A stretch of DNA of 64,000 bases from Chromatiaceae bacterium (lineage in GTDB: Bacteria; Pseudomonadota; Gammaproteobacteria; Chromatiales; Chromatiaceae): NCBI GenBank assembly GCA_024235395.1, contig JACKMK010000002.1, positions 620,001 through 684,000 of the forward strand, in the 5' to 3' direction. The notes under the pieces are model-generated. The model saw only the letters and a program-made list of their open reading frames with translations, was not told the DNA's origin and searched no databases. The first letter of the stretch is position 1. Every line of letters starts with the position of its first letter. Shown here in pieces: positions 1 through 9,335 of the stretch. The position numbers and the translations under genes are program-made.

Positions 1-474
1 GTGGTCGGCGAGGCGGCTCGCCTGCCAGCGGCCGATGCGCAGTTCCGGGATCAGGTCCGGGTTTTCGGTCGTGGCGAGCAGGGCGACCGGGGTGCCCCGG
101 TGATCCGTGGCCCAGCATTCGCAGTCATCGATCAGTGGGAAGGGCAGGTGTCCCCGGAGGCCGTGCAGTACATCGCACAGCCCGGCCGCGGCGGCGGACA
201 TCGCGCCGATGTCCATGACCGGATTCGCCGGGATGCGCTGCAGGCCATCCCCGGCGTCCCACAGGCCAAAGTTGAAGAACTGCGTGATCGGTGCGACCTG
301 GCTGAAGCTGCGCCAGGTGTGGTCCGGGCGCTCGGCGAGTACCTGTACCTGCCAGACCTCGCCGTCCGGGCTGTAGGCGCGCGCGTCGTGCGTCTCGACG
401 ACCTGCAGCACGCCCTCGAACGGGTTGACCCGGCGCACCGCGAAGTGCCGGGTCACGCCCGGGGCGGGCCTCAC
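1..474 (-). CDS. hypothetical protein, C-terminus outside the window
   Basis: The minus strand is open from a GTG at 474 to the window edge (158 codons seen). The GTG overlaps the stop of the upstream 66-aa gene as GTGA, which suggests translational coupling. The visible part has a beta-rich start (FAVRRVNPFEGVLQVVETH), a segment ending near ITQFFNFGLWDAG, and a DCECWATDHRG motif. I do not recognise the family. It is the third gene of a minus-strand unit with the methyltransferase. Confidence 0.6.
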   Translation of the reverse strand, partial: MRPAPGVTRHFAVRRVNPFEGVLQVVETHDARAYSPDGEVWQVQVLAERPDHTWRSFSQVAPITQFFNFGLWDAGDGLQRIPANPVMDIGAMSAAAAGLCDVLHGLRGHLPFPLIDDCECWATDHRGTPVALLATTENPDLIPELRIGRWQASRLADH

Positions 475-671
475 CCGTCGGCCCGATCGAGCCGGCGGCG
501 CAGGTCCTCGGCGAGTTGGTAGGCGGGACCCTGCAACTCGGGGTCGAGCGCGTCGATCAGGTACTCGACATCATCCAGCGCCTGCGTCAGCTCCGCGCGC
601 GTGACCAGCCGGTCGAGGCGACCGGCCAGTTGCTGCATCCATGCGATGCTGTCGATGCCCGCCGGGATCAC
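471..671 (-). CDS. small hypothetical protein (66 aa)
   Basis: Starts at GTG 671, overlapping the methyltransferase stop as GTGA, and ends with TGA overlapping the next GTG. The product is helical and charged, with a coiled-coil-like middle (AGRLDRLVTRAELTQALDDV) and a C-terminus ending RRRLDRADG. No domain is recognised. The double overlap with both neighbours is the main support for it being a real gene. Confidence 0.55.
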   Translation of the reverse strand: MIPAGIDSIAWMQQLAGRLDRLVTRAELTQALDDVEYLIDALDPELQGPAYQLAEDLRRRLDRADG

Positions 672-1948
672 CGACGGCTGCCCCAGACCGCGTAGACGGG
701 ATCGCTGTCGGTCACGCGATCGGCGTACTTGTCGTCGCCCGGGCGTGGCAGGCCGCGGATCGACCAGGTCTCGAGGCCGTCGAACAGGTCGTCGCGCAGG
801 AAGTACTCCAGCACCAGGCCGGGGCGCTCGAATTCGTGCATGCCCTCCCAGGCCCGGATGACCTTCGGCGGGAACCAGCGGTTGGAGAAGGTCACGATGA
901 AGCGCCCGCCCGGGCGCAATACCCGCGCCACCTCGGCGAACACCTCGAACGGCTTGGTCAGGTACTCGACCGACAGACTGCAGATCACCGCATCGAACTC
1001 GGCGTCGGCATAGGGCAGTTGCGGGCGCAGGTTCAGGTCGTGGACCCGGTGTTCGGCAAACAGCGGATTCGCCGACAGCTCCTCGGCGTTCATGCCGAGC
1101 CCGACCAGGTCGCCGAGGCCGTGTTCCGCAGGCAGATGCGACTCCCAGCTCGCCATCAGGTCGAGCACCCGGCCGCCCGGCGGCAGCAGCCGGCGGTACA
1201 GCTTGGCGATCTGCGCCGAGGCGCTGCGGTCGACGTGCGAGACCATGCGCGGCATCGCGTAGAACGCCGTGTCCGGTTCGCCGGCGACGCGCGCGAACGG
1301 GATGTCCTGCCAGAAATCGGTCGGCTGACCGCGCCAGCGCGCCTGCATGCCGGGCCCGTTGTGGGTCACCATCTCGGCGACGTCGTTGCAGCTGCCGCCG
1401 TGCTCGTCGCGCGCTGCCCAGATGTCGAGGATCCGCACACTCAGATCCAGCGCCTTGTCGGCCAGCGGATTGTTCAGATCGCAGCACAACATGTCGTCGC
1501 TGGTCGAACAGACCCGGAACGGCAGCACCTCCTCGGGAAAGATGCCACGCGATCCGCCGATGAACGCGCGTGGATAGAAGCGGCCGGTACGCGGTTCGAC
1601 GTACATGTGCTTGCGCAGGTTGCGGTGGAACGCGCGTTGCCGGAGGTTGAAGCACAGGTCGGACTGGTAGGGGACGATCAGTTCCCCCGGGGCGAATGCG
1701 TGGTGCGCGACATGGTCGACCGGCCGATCCATCAGGTCCGGTTCCAGCTCGTAGGGCAGGATATCGCGCCACAGGTTGAGTTTGCGTGCCACCAGCTGGT
1801 CGGTGTGCCGTGCATGCCGGCTCTGCCAGGCGAGACTGAACGCCATCGCACACATCGCATGACCGTCGGTGCGCTCGAGAGGCTGTATCTCAGCCCCGTC
1901 GTCATCGCCGAGGTCGAAACCGACCAGTGCCTCGTTGATATCGTTCAT
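668..1948 (-). CDS. class I SAM-dependent methyltransferase
   Basis: 426 aa. The C-terminal half is a Methyltransf_11-type Rossmann domain: SAM-binding loop GGRVLDLMASWESHLP, then FDAVICSLSVEYLTKPFEVF and the typical ARVLRPGGRFIVTFSNRW strand-turn. The N-terminal ~200 residues are not recognised and may bind the substrate. The usual GxGxG of motif I is replaced by LMASWES, so the cofactor loop is divergent. Lies 63 bp downstream of ppx on the same strand and is coupled to two small downstream genes. The substrate cannot be told. Confidence 0.75.
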   Translation of the reverse strand: MNDINEALVGFDLGDDDGAEIQPLERTDGHAMCAMAFSLAWQSRHARHTDQLVARKLNLWRDILPYELEPDLMDRPVDHVAHHAFAPGELIVPYQSDLCFNLRQRAFHRNLRKHMYVEPRTGRFYPRAFIGGSRGIFPEEVLPFRVCSTSDDMLCCDLNNPLADKALDLSVRILDIWAARDEHGGSCNDVAEMVTHNGPGMQARWRGQPTDFWQDIPFARVAGEPDTAFYAMPRMVSHVDRSASAQIAKLYRRLLPPGGRVLDLMASWESHLPAEHGLGDLVGLGMNAEELSANPLFAEHRVHDLNLRPQLPYADAEFDAVICSLSVEYLTKPFEVFAEVARVLRPGGRFIVTFSNRWFPPKVIRAWEGMHEFERPGLVLEYFLRDDLFDGLETWSIRGLPRPGDDKYADRVTDSDPVYAVWGSRR

Positions 1949-2011
1949 CGCTTCCCCCGGTCGTCCCCTTGACTCAACGCCGCAGTGTGCCGCGTTGCCC
2001 GGGATAATTCC

Positions 2012-3523
2012 CTAGGCATATTTCAGGGTGAATCCGGCTGCGGCGAGATATTCCGCCTCGCGCGCGATCTCGGCGTCGGTGAGTGGGTGTTCCGACAACC
2101 ACTCGTCCGGAAACTCCACCCGGATATCGCGCTCGGCGACGACCAGCTTCATCGGCGGTTTGTGCGCCGCGCCGCGACCACGGTGCAACAGTGCCGACAG
2201 GCGCAACAGCACCGCGAGGCGCTTGGTCGGTTCCACGGTCTGCGGTGGCAGTCGCGCGAATTCAGTCTCCAGGAAACGGCGTCGGTGGACCCTTACCAGT
2301 GCCGCGAGCACCGCCTGTTGCGGCCGTGAGAAACCGGGCAAGTCGGCATTCGCAAGCAGGTAGGCACCGTGCTTGTGAAAACTGTTGTGCGACACGACCA
2401 GACCGATCTCGTGCAGGCGGCTCGCCCAGTTCAGCATCAGCGTGTGCTCCGGGTCGGTCAACGCCCAGCTGTCCTGGACCTGGCGCAACAACATGCGGGC
2501 GGTGGTCTCGACGCGACTGGCCTGCAACCTGTCGACGCCGAAACGCTGCATCACCGCCTGGATGGTCGAATCGCGGATGTCCATGTGCTGGATGTGACCG
2601 ACGAGTTCGTACAGCAGACCTTCGCGCAAGGCCAGGTCGGAGACCTGCATCTGCTCGATGCCGAGCGACTTGAAGACCGCGCTCAGCACCGCGACGCCGC
2701 CGGCGAACACCGGGCGACGATCGTCGGTCAGGCCCTCGAGCTTGACGGCGTCGATGTGGCCTGCGCCGACCAGTGCGCGGCGCAGCTTTTTCAGCGCCGA
2801 CCGGGTGATGCCCTCGCTGCTCCAGCCGTTGGCGATCGCGACCCGTTCGATCGACTTGATCGTGCCTGAACTGCCGACCGCGGACTGCCAGCGATCGGCC
2901 TCGAACATGCGACGCACCGGACGCAGTTCGACGCGGCCGGCGATCACCGCCTTGTTCATCGCCTCTTCGGTGATCTTGCCGTCGGCGAAGAACCGTCCGG
3001 TCATGCTGACGCAGCCCATGAACAGGCTCTCGCGTTCGTCCGCCTCGAGTCCCCGACCGAGGATCAGTTCGGTGCTGCCACCGCCGATATCGACCACCAG
3101 CCTGGCGTCGTCGCCAACCGCCAGCCCGTGTGCGACACCGAGATAGACCAGGCGGGCCTCCTCGCGCCCACCGATGATCTCAATCGGGTGTCCGAGGGCG
3201 TCCTCGGCGGCACGCAGAAAGGCGCCGCCGTCGCGGATCTGGCGCATCGTGTTGGTGCCGACCGCGCGCACCGCGTGGTGTGGCAGTGCGCGCAGCCGCT
3301 GGCCCATCTTCGACAGGCTTTCGACCGCGCGCTCCCAGGCATCGCCGCTGAGCGTCTTGTCCGGCAGCAGGCCGCCACCGAGCCGCACCGCGTCGCGCAA
3401 GCGGTCGACGATCACGAGCTGGCGGTTGTCGAGCTTGCCGACGATCATGTGGAAACTGTTGGAACCCAGATCGACCGCCGCCACGGTCTCGGGTGTCGGC
3501 GGGTTGCTGTCTACTACGTCCAT
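2012..3523 (-). CDS. ppx: Ppx/GppA family exopolyphosphatase / guanosine pentaphosphatase
   Basis: 503 aa. Shows the ASKHA phosphate-loop signatures: AAVDLGSNSFHMIVG near the N-terminus, VRAVGTNTMRQ, and VVDIGGGSTELI. The C-terminal part carries the HD-like helical region (MLNWASRLHEIGLVVSHNS). These enzymes release terminal phosphate from polyphosphate or hydrolyse pppGpp. I chose ATG 3523 because GAGG lies 5 nt upstream; an in-frame ATG at 3625 would add 34 Arg-rich residues unlike the family. It diverges from the CAP-domain gene, so 3524-3649 should hold both promoters. Confidence 0.9.
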   Translation of the reverse strand: MDVVDSNPPTPETVAAVDLGSNSFHMIVGKLDNRQLVIVDRLRDAVRLGGGLLPDKTLSGDAWERAVESLSKMGQRLRALPHHAVRAVGTNTMRQIRDGGAFLRAAEDALGHPIEIIGGREEARLVYLGVAHGLAVGDDARLVVDIGGGSTELILGRGLEADERESLFMGCVSMTGRFFADGKITEEAMNKAVIAGRVELRPVRRMFEADRWQSAVGSSGTIKSIERVAIANGWSSEGITRSALKKLRRALVGAGHIDAVKLEGLTDDRRPVFAGGVAVLSAVFKSLGIEQMQVSDLALREGLLYELVGHIQHMDIRDSTIQAVMQRFGVDRLQASRVETTARMLLRQVQDSWALTDPEHTLMLNWASRLHEIGLVVSHNSFHKHGAYLLANADLPGFSRPQQAVLAALVRVHRRRFLETEFARLPPQTVEPTKRLAVLLRLSALLHRGRGAAHKPPMKLVVAERDIRVEFPDEWLSEHPLTDAEIAREAEYLAAAGFTLKYA

Positions 3524-3649
3524 ACCCTCGACCGGGAGGCAATGCGGGAGCGCCAATGCTAACCTGCGCCGGGTGACGAGGCGAACAGCAATATGCCGTC
3601 CAAGGACGTCGCGGCGCATCCCCAAGCAACCCCCAGCGGCGACCCCTGC

Positions 3650-5299
3650 ATGCCGAAATCACGCCTGTTCGGATCCATCTGCTGCGGCCTGACCTTGCTG
3701 TCGCTCGGCTGCGGTGCGGTAGCGGCGGCGACCGAGTTCGAGTGGGTCAACCGCCTGCGCGCGCAGGCCGGTCTGCCGGCGCTGGCCGAGGATGCCGGGC
3801 TGGCCACCGCGGCGGCGCGCCACGCGGCCTACCTCGATCGCCACCGTGAGCCCGGGCAGAGCGGCATCGGTCCTTCGGCACATACCGAACTGCCGGCGGA
3901 CGAGGGTTTCAGCGGCGCCCTGCCGGCCGACCGCGCGGTCGCTGCCGGCTATCGACACCGCGACGTGCTGGAGAACGTCAGCATGGGGTACACCGATGCA
4001 CACAGTGCGATCGACGGGCTCATGAGTGCCCTGTACCACCGTCTGACGTTTCTGGACCTGGAGGCCGACCAGCTCGGCGTCGCGGTCGGCAAAGGTTCGC
4101 GGGTGTTCGTACTGGGGCGTACCGACCTGGCGACGCTGTGCGTGGCACCACCGCCGGAGGCGCTGTCGCGCACACCGCTCGACTGCCTCGGGCAGCCGAT
4201 GACACGTGACTTCTACGAGGCGTTGTGCGCCGATCTTCCGGCGGAGGCGATGTTCCGGCCTTCGCACCCGGTCGCGTGCGCCAACGGCGTGCGGCTGGAT
4301 GCCTCGTACATGGCCGGGATCTGTGCGCAGCCGCCGCCGGGCGCGCGGTTTCGCGGTCATGGCCGTTACTACGAGCCGTGTGACAACGGTACCAGGATCG
4401 ATGCGCGCTGGTTCAATGCGCTGTGTGAACGTCGCCCGGCCGACGCGGTCGCGCGGGGGAGCGGCAGTTACTTCGAGATCTGCGAGCCTTCGGTCCAGGT
4501 CGGCGCCGAATGGTTCGAGGCGCTGTGCGCCGCACTCCCTGAACACGCGCGATTCCGCGACTCGGGACGTTACCGCGTGCCCTGCGCCGACGACACCGCG
4601 GTGCGCGTCGAGTATCTCGACGTCCTCGATCGGCAACGCCGTGCGGATCTGCCCGAGGTCGTGCTATGGCCACCCGACGGAGCGACCGACATACCACCGG
4701 CATTCTTCATCGAACAGCCCGATCCGCTACCCGACCTCACAGTGGCCGGATACCCGGTGACGCTGCAGTTCAACCCGGCGCTGGTCGATGATGTCGAGCT
4801 GCGCGCTTGGCGGATATCCCGGGACGATCCGGCTGCCGACGACGCACCGCTCGAGGTGCGCCTGCTAGACCACGAGACCGACCCCAACCAGCTGCTCGGT
4901 CGCCACGAGTTCGCGTTGTTCCCGTTGCAGCGGCTGGCCTGGGGGACGCGTTACCAGGTCGAGGTGGAAGCCCTGCTCGACGGGGTCCAGCGCCGCTGGG
5001 CATGGCGGTTCACGACCCGCGGGTCCCGGGATACGCTGCTGACCGCGGCCGCCGCGTCGCAGCGTTTCGTGGTGCGCACCGGGGTCGATTACTTGCTTTA
5101 CCTGCCCCCGCGCGACCAGGCGTCCACGGGCGTGTCGAGCAGTCGGATCCAGCACCGCCGTGGCAACCGGGTGACGCTGAAGGCGGTCGATCCCAACACC
5201 CTGCGCCTGCGTGTCGAGGCACGCCTGTGCGACGTGATCGAGTTGCATTTCGATGACGGGCGCCGGGTACAACTGGTCCCGTCGGGCTGCGCCGGATAG
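3650..5299 (+). CDS. secreted CAP (SCP-like) domain protein with Cys-rich repeats
   Basis: 549 aa from ATG 3650. The N-terminus is a signal peptide (basic start, GSICCGLTLLSLGC, cleavage near AVAA). Residues ~25-165 form a CAP domain (ENVSMGYTDAHSAIDGLM, LGVAVGKGSRVFVLGRTD). Next come about four ~33-residue modules of the form W/FYEALC..LP..A.FR..GRY..PC, each with two Cys, ending near residue 325. The C-terminus is beta-rich and Ig-like (VTLQFNPALVDDVELRAW, YQVEVEALLDG). Likely exported; function unknown. Confidence 0.75.
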   Translation: MPKSRLFGSICCGLTLLSLGCGAVAAATEFEWVNRLRAQAGLPALAEDAGLATAAARHAAYLDRHREPGQSGIGPSAHTELPADEGFSGALPADRAVAAGYRHRDVLENVSMGYTDAHSAIDGLMSALYHRLTFLDLEADQLGVAVGKGSRVFVLGRTDLATLCVAPPPEALSRTPLDCLGQPMTRDFYEALCADLPAEAMFRPSHPVACANGVRLDASYMAGICAQPPPGARFRGHGRYYEPCDNGTRIDARWFNALCERRPADAVARGSGSYFEICEPSVQVGAEWFEALCAALPEHARFRDSGRYRVPCADDTAVRVEYLDVLDRQRRADLPEVVLWPPDGATDIPPAFFIEQPDPLPDLTVAGYPVTLQFNPALVDDVELRAWRISRDDPAADDAPLEVRLLDHETDPNQLLGRHEFALFPLQRLAWGTRYQVEVEALLDGVQRRWAWRFTTRGSRDTLLTAAAASQRFVVRTGVDYLLYLPPRDQASTGVSSSRIQHRRGNRVTLKAVDPNTLRLRVEARLCDVIELHFDDGRRVQLVPSGCAG

Positions 5300-5426
5300 T
5301 GCAACCCCGGCTGCTATCATCGGCGGTTGGGAGGTGCGGGCCAAGTATGCACAATCAGCCGTCAGTCAAGATCCGGTACCTCGGTGCCGCCTTGTTGCAA
5401 ACGCCCCTGGGGCGAATGGACAAGCG

Positions 5427-5999
5427 ATGAAGTTCTGCAGTGTATGTGGGAATCTGGTGCGTGTGGGGGTTCCGCAGGGCGACAACCGCCCGCGGCACAT
5501 CTGTGACCACTGCGGCACCGTGCACTATCACAATCCCAAGGTGGTCGCCGGGTGCATCGCGCACTGGGGGGACAAGGTCCTGATGTGCCGGCGTGCGATC
5601 GAGCCGCGACTCGGGCTGTGGACGGTGCCGGCCGGTTTCATGGAGAACGGCGAGACCACCTACGAGGCGGCGATGCGCGAGACCCTCGAAGAGGCGAACG
5701 CGCGGGTCGCCGTCGACGATCTGTTCGTCACGGTCAACCTGCCGCACATCAGCCAGGTCTATATGCTGTTTCGCGCACGGCTGCTGGACCTGGAATTCTC
5801 TCCCGGTGCCGAGAGCCTGGACGTCGAGCTCCTCGGCGAACACGAGATACCCTGGGCAGAGATGGCGTTTCCGACCGTCAGCGAGGCCCTCAAACTGTAT
5901 TTCGCGGACCGCGCCCAGGGCACTTTTCGCGTGCGCATGCTCGATATCGTGCGCGAGGACGGGGTGCCGGGCCGCTACAGCGTGCGCGTGGTCGCCTGA
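5427..5999 (+). CDS. Nudix hydrolase with N-terminal zinc ribbon
   Basis: 190 aa. Begins with a CxxC...CxxC zinc ribbon (FCSVCGN, CDHCGTVHYHNPKVV), followed by a complete Nudix box, GFMENGETTYEAAMRETLEE, preceded by LWTVPA. The ribbon plus Nudix layout matches the NudC-like ADP-ribose/NADH pyrophosphatase group, but at 190 aa it is shorter than classical NudC, so the substrate is uncertain. ATG 5427 is chosen because it opens directly at the ribbon; the frame extends upstream without similarity. Confidence 0.85.
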   Translation: MKFCSVCGNLVRVGVPQGDNRPRHICDHCGTVHYHNPKVVAGCIAHWGDKVLMCRRAIEPRLGLWTVPAGFMENGETTYEAAMRETLEEANARVAVDDLFVTVNLPHISQVYMLFRARLLDLEFSPGAESLDVELLGEHEIPWAEMAFPTVSEALKLYFADRAQGTFRVRMLDIVREDGVPGRYSVRVVA

Positions 6000-6004
6000 C
6001 GGGT

Positions 6005-6565
6005 TCAGGCCGCGGGCGCGCCGGCGACCCAGAGCAGCGAGGGTTCATCGCCCTGCTGGAGCTTCTTCTTCAAGACGATCTTGCCGTGCTCGAGTCCCCA
6101 TTCGAGCACATCGGCGGCGTCCGGTCCCTCGCTGACCGCGGCCGCGACATTCGTCGGCTGGCCGAGTTGGTCGATCAGGTGGCCGAGGAGTTGCTCGTGA
6201 TAGGGGCCGCGGTAGACCAGCTGCATCGCGCTGAGCTTGTCCGCCAGGAAGTACAGGGTCAGGGCACGTGCGGGATAGCCGTTGAACGCACCGACCTTGG
6301 CCACGCACAGTGCGTCGCCGAATGGTGAGTTCTTGGCGCCGCACTTCCAGTCGATATCGCCGAATACCTTCTCGATGTCCGCACGGCTGTATGCCGGGCT
6401 CAGCACTCTGAGGTTGAGTTTGATCTCGTCTTCGCCGACCAGCCACAGCAGCGCGCGGTCGGAGATGCGTGCGCCCTCATCGGTGAAGATCAGCCAGTAG
6501 GGCGGCACGAACACCAGGATCAGGATAAGGATCGTCTTGTGGATGTTCGGTGTCTTTTCCGCCAT
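6005..6565 (-). CDS. membrane-anchored hypothetical protein
   Basis: 186 aa. One N-terminal transmembrane segment (ILILILVFVPPYWLIFTD), then a soluble, probably periplasmic domain with two Cys (DWKCGAKN, ALCVAKVG) and a helical tail. No family recognised. Convergent with the Nudix gene (5 bp between stops) and 12 bp downstream of the exonuclease gene, so probably the last gene of the minus-strand cluster. Confidence 0.65.
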   Translation of the reverse strand: MAEKTPNIHKTILILILVFVPPYWLIFTDEGARISDRALLWLVGEDEIKLNLRVLSPAYSRADIEKVFGDIDWKCGAKNSPFGDALCVAKVGAFNGYPARALTLYFLADKLSAMQLVYRGPYHEQLLGHLIDQLGQPTNVAAAVSEGPDAADVLEWGLEHGKIVLKKKLQQGDEPSLLWVAGAPAA

Positions 6566-6577
6566 CGAGGTCCGCCG

Positions 6578-7270
6578 CTATCGTTTGCTGAGGAAATCGC
6601 CGAGCCGGCATGGCCGTCCGGGATACAGGTTGTCGGCCATCGCGAGGAACAACTCGGCGGTCGCGAGCGCGTCGCTCAATGCGTTGTGCGCCTTGTACTG
6701 CGGCAGATTGTAGCGCGGCCGCAGGTTGAACAGGCGAAGGTCGCCGGGCTGGATCGTGTGGTTGCGCCGCTCGAACACCCGCTGACCGATCTCCAGCGTG
6801 TCGATGATCGGGATCACGAACGGCGCACCGTACAGCCGGCGGCACACCGCATCGATGAAGTTCTGCTCGATCGGCGAATAGTGAACCAGCATCGGGCGTC
6901 CGGCGAGCCGCCGCAGCAGTTCGGGCATCAGTTCCTCGATCGGCGCACCGGCCGCCGATTGATCATCGGTGATCTGGTGGATCACCGCGGATTCGCCGGG
7001 GATATCGCGGTCGATGCGCACGATGCTGTGCCAGGCGGTTGAGAGCTTGACGCGGAAGCCCTCGATGTTGACCAGGCCGATGCTCAGGATGACGTCCTTG
7101 CGCGGATCGAGCCCGGTGGTCTCGAGGTCGATCGCGACGATCTCGATCTCACGGCAGTCGCTGTGCCTGTCCGGAAACGGCGTCGCGAGGTAATCGGCCA
7201 GCGGGCCCGGTGCCGCCTTGGCCAACGCCTGCCTGCGCCGGTAGTCCTTGCCGAGGAAACGGGTCAGCAT
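6578..7270 (-). CDS. DEDDh 3'-5' exonuclease (DnaQ-like)
   Basis: 230 aa. Exonuclease motifs are visible: Exo I AIDLETTGLD (D48, E50), Exo II VHYSPIEQNFID, and Exo III YKAHNALSDALATAELF. Proteins of this type are regularly encoded beside the DUF294 nucleotidyltransferase and the symporter in acetate-transport clusters. Only 6 bp separate it from the DUF294 gene, so co-transcription is likely. Its substrate in this context is unknown. Confidence 0.85.
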   Translation of the reverse strand: MLTRFLGKDYRRRQALAKAAPGPLADYLATPFPDRHSDCREIEIVAIDLETTGLDPRKDVILSIGLVNIEGFRVKLSTAWHSIVRIDRDIPGESAVIHQITDDQSAAGAPIEELMPELLRRLAGRPMLVHYSPIEQNFIDAVCRRLYGAPFVIPIIDTLEIGQRVFERRNHTIQPGDLRLFNLRPRYNLPQYKAHNALSDALATAELFLAMADNLYPGRPCRLGDFLSKR

Positions 7271-7276
7271 CGCGGC

Positions 7277-9136
7277 CTATCCGAGCTTGTCCGCGCCGAA
7301 GCGCTTGACCATGGTTTCCTGCATGCTCTGGATCACCTTGAACGCATGTTTGAGGTGCTCGCGTTCCAGCTCGGACAGCTCGCTCGGCGGTACGTAGTTG
7401 TCCGGGGCCTTGCCCAACCGGATCTGCTGTGCCTGGTGCTGGATGCGCAGCGAGGCGATGAACTCCAACGCGTCCTCCAGGTTCTCGGCCATCTCGGTCG
7501 AGATGGCCGCGCTGCCCGCGCAGGCGCGCAGCCGCTCGACGGTATTCACCGGTTCCTTGCCGAGCGACAGTGCGAGCAGGCGCGCGATGTCGGTGATCGG
7601 CACGATGCCGCGGTGTTTCAGGTCGAGTGTGTCGTCGTGTTCGCCGCCGCGTTCCAGCACGAACTGGCGGAAGAACCCCAGTGGCGGCCGGTGCTGCATC
7701 GCGTTGGCCATCATATAGGCGAGGAAGATGCGGTTCTCCTGCGACTTCTTCAGAATCATGGTCTGCAGCGGCGGGAACAGCTCGAAGGTCCCGGTCACCG
7801 GGCGCAGGTCGAAGAAGATGCTCGACAGCATCATCGACATCGGGTCCGGACTCTCGATCCAGCGCGTGAAATAGCCCTGCCAGACCTTCAGCGGCTGGCG
7901 CCACTGTGGATTGGTGGCCATGGCGTTGCCCGGGCAATACATGAAGCCACAGGCGTCCAGCCCGTCGCTGACGAACTGTGCGAGCGCGCTGAAATAGCCG
8001 TCGTGCTGTTCGGCGACGAAGTCGTCGGACAGCAGCAGCGCATTGTCCTGGTCGGAGTGCGAGCTCTGCTCGTGGCGGGCCTGCGAACCACCGGCCATCC
8101 ACAGGTAGGCCGTCGGCGGAGGACCGAGCTTGTCCTCGGCCATCTCCAGCAGGCGCGCGGTGATCGAGTCGGTCAGGCAAGACACCGCCTCGCCGATGTG
8201 GCGCGCCGTCACGCTCGCGTTGGCCAGGTGCAGATGCAGGTTCGGCAGGCGTTTGCTGACCTCGATCAGGTCTTCGACCGTCTTGGCCTTGCGCACGTCG
8301 GCCGCGAGGTAGGCGGAGTTCGCACTCTGGTGATTGGCCAGGTCGGTCGCGGTGATCATGCCGATCAGCGCGCCGTTTCGGGTTACCGGCAGGTGGTGGA
8401 AGTGCATGCGCGTCATGGTCATCAATGCCTGCACGGTCAGGGTGCTGGCATCGATGGTCTTGGGATCGGGCGTCATGATCTGGTCGATCGGCTCACTGCC
8501 GTTCAGGCCGATCGCAACGCACCGCTTGCGCAGGTCGCGATCGGTGACCAGGCCGATCAGCTGCTCGTCGCGCATCACCATCACCGACGAAACATCCTTG
8601 TTGCTCATCAGCGCCGCGGTCTCGCGGATGGTCATGCCGGAGTTCACGGAAATCGGCTTCTTGCGGACCAGGCTGCCGACCTCGACCATCATCGCGGCGA
8701 CGCTGGGATCGTCGGATTCCTGCACCGTCGTGACCGCGGCCTTGAGGCGCTCCTTGACGGTGGCCGAAAAGTGCTCGCTGAACGCCGTCGACTCGCGGCA
8801 CAGCGCCTTCAATCGCTCGCAGCTGAGCATGTACAGCAGGGTGTCTTCGACCGCCTCGCCGCGATCGCATTCCGACAGGTTCACCAGCTGGCAGGTCACG
8901 CTGTAGGTATCGCCCTCGGCGAGCTTCTCGCACAGCTCACCGTCGGTGTCGAAGATCTTGATCGCGCCGCTGCGCACGACGTACAGGAAGCCCTCGTCAG
9001 GCGGGAACTCGCCACCGCGGCGCAGATAGCGGATCTCGATGTCTCTCGGCAGTTCGTCGAGCAGTTCGGTGCTCAGGTAATTGAACGGATTGCGTCGTTC
9101 GAGAAACTGTCGGATCTCGATCAGTTCAACTTCCAT
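7277..9136 (-). CDS. cNMP-binding / CBS pair / DUF294 nucleotidyltransferase-like protein
   Basis: 619 aa. Order: cyclic-nucleotide-binding-like domain (GFLYVVRSGAIKIFDTDGEL), two CBS repeats (ISVNSGMTIRETAALMSNKD, VMRDEQLIGLVTDRDLRKR and ALIGMITATDLANH), then the DUF294 nucleotidyltransferase domain with GSQARHEQSSHSDQDNALLL, and its C-terminal partner domain. The GS...DQD motif matches the nucleotidyltransferase active site. ATG 9136 is preferred because AAGGTG lies 8 nt upstream; an upstream TTG would add 17 residues. Probably a regulator that couples adenylate or cyclic nucleotide signals to the neighbouring symporter. Confidence 0.85.
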   Translation of the reverse strand: MEVELIEIRQFLERRNPFNYLSTELLDELPRDIEIRYLRRGGEFPPDEGFLYVVRSGAIKIFDTDGELCEKLAEGDTYSVTCQLVNLSECDRGEAVEDTLLYMLSCERLKALCRESTAFSEHFSATVKERLKAAVTTVQESDDPSVAAMMVEVGSLVRKKPISVNSGMTIRETAALMSNKDVSSVMVMRDEQLIGLVTDRDLRKRCVAIGLNGSEPIDQIMTPDPKTIDASTLTVQALMTMTRMHFHHLPVTRNGALIGMITATDLANHQSANSAYLAADVRKAKTVEDLIEVSKRLPNLHLHLANASVTARHIGEAVSCLTDSITARLLEMAEDKLGPPPTAYLWMAGGSQARHEQSSHSDQDNALLLSDDFVAEQHDGYFSALAQFVSDGLDACGFMYCPGNAMATNPQWRQPLKVWQGYFTRWIESPDPMSMMLSSIFFDLRPVTGTFELFPPLQTMILKKSQENRIFLAYMMANAMQHRPPLGFFRQFVLERGGEHDDTLDLKHRGIVPITDIARLLALSLGKEPVNTVERLRACAGSAAISTEMAENLEDALEFIASLRIQHQAQQIRLGKAPDNYVPPSELSELEREHLKHAFKVIQSMQETMVKRFGADKLG

Positions 9137-9282
9137 CGTGCGGGCACCTTGTCGGACGGTGTTTATGTCAACCGACGAGCTTATCAAAACGCGCCGTTGC
9201 TGACCTTTTGAATGCGCAGGCAGCGACTATTGGCGGCCCGCATGGTCGGCGACGAGGGTCGCAACCGGGGATGTCGCGACAT

Positions 9283-9310
9283 AAAAAACCCCGCCTCGAA
9301 GAGGCGGGGT
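9283..9310 (-). terminator. rho-independent terminator after the symporter gene
   Basis: CCCCGCCTC-GAA-GAGGCGGGG with A6 on the left, read on the minus strand as a GC stem followed by T6. It lies 26 bp past the symporter stop, so the exonuclease/DUF294 genes may need their own promoter (9137-9282) or readthrough. Confidence 0.85.
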
Positions 9311-9335
9311 GAAGGCTTCTACAGGGATCTTGTTA

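Noticed and set aside
471..1853. 460-aa minus-strand open frame
   Set aside because: It runs antisense-frame through the methyltransferase with Arg/Pro-rich composition. Only its last 66 residues, from GTG 671, form a plausible gene.
7163..9211. 682-aa plus-strand open frame opposite the DUF294 gene
   Set aside because: Shadow frame of a GC-rich gene; His/Arg/Gln-rich, no domains, and the opposite strand has clear CBS and DUF294 motifs. The same holds for 9309-11135 and 14667-16178.
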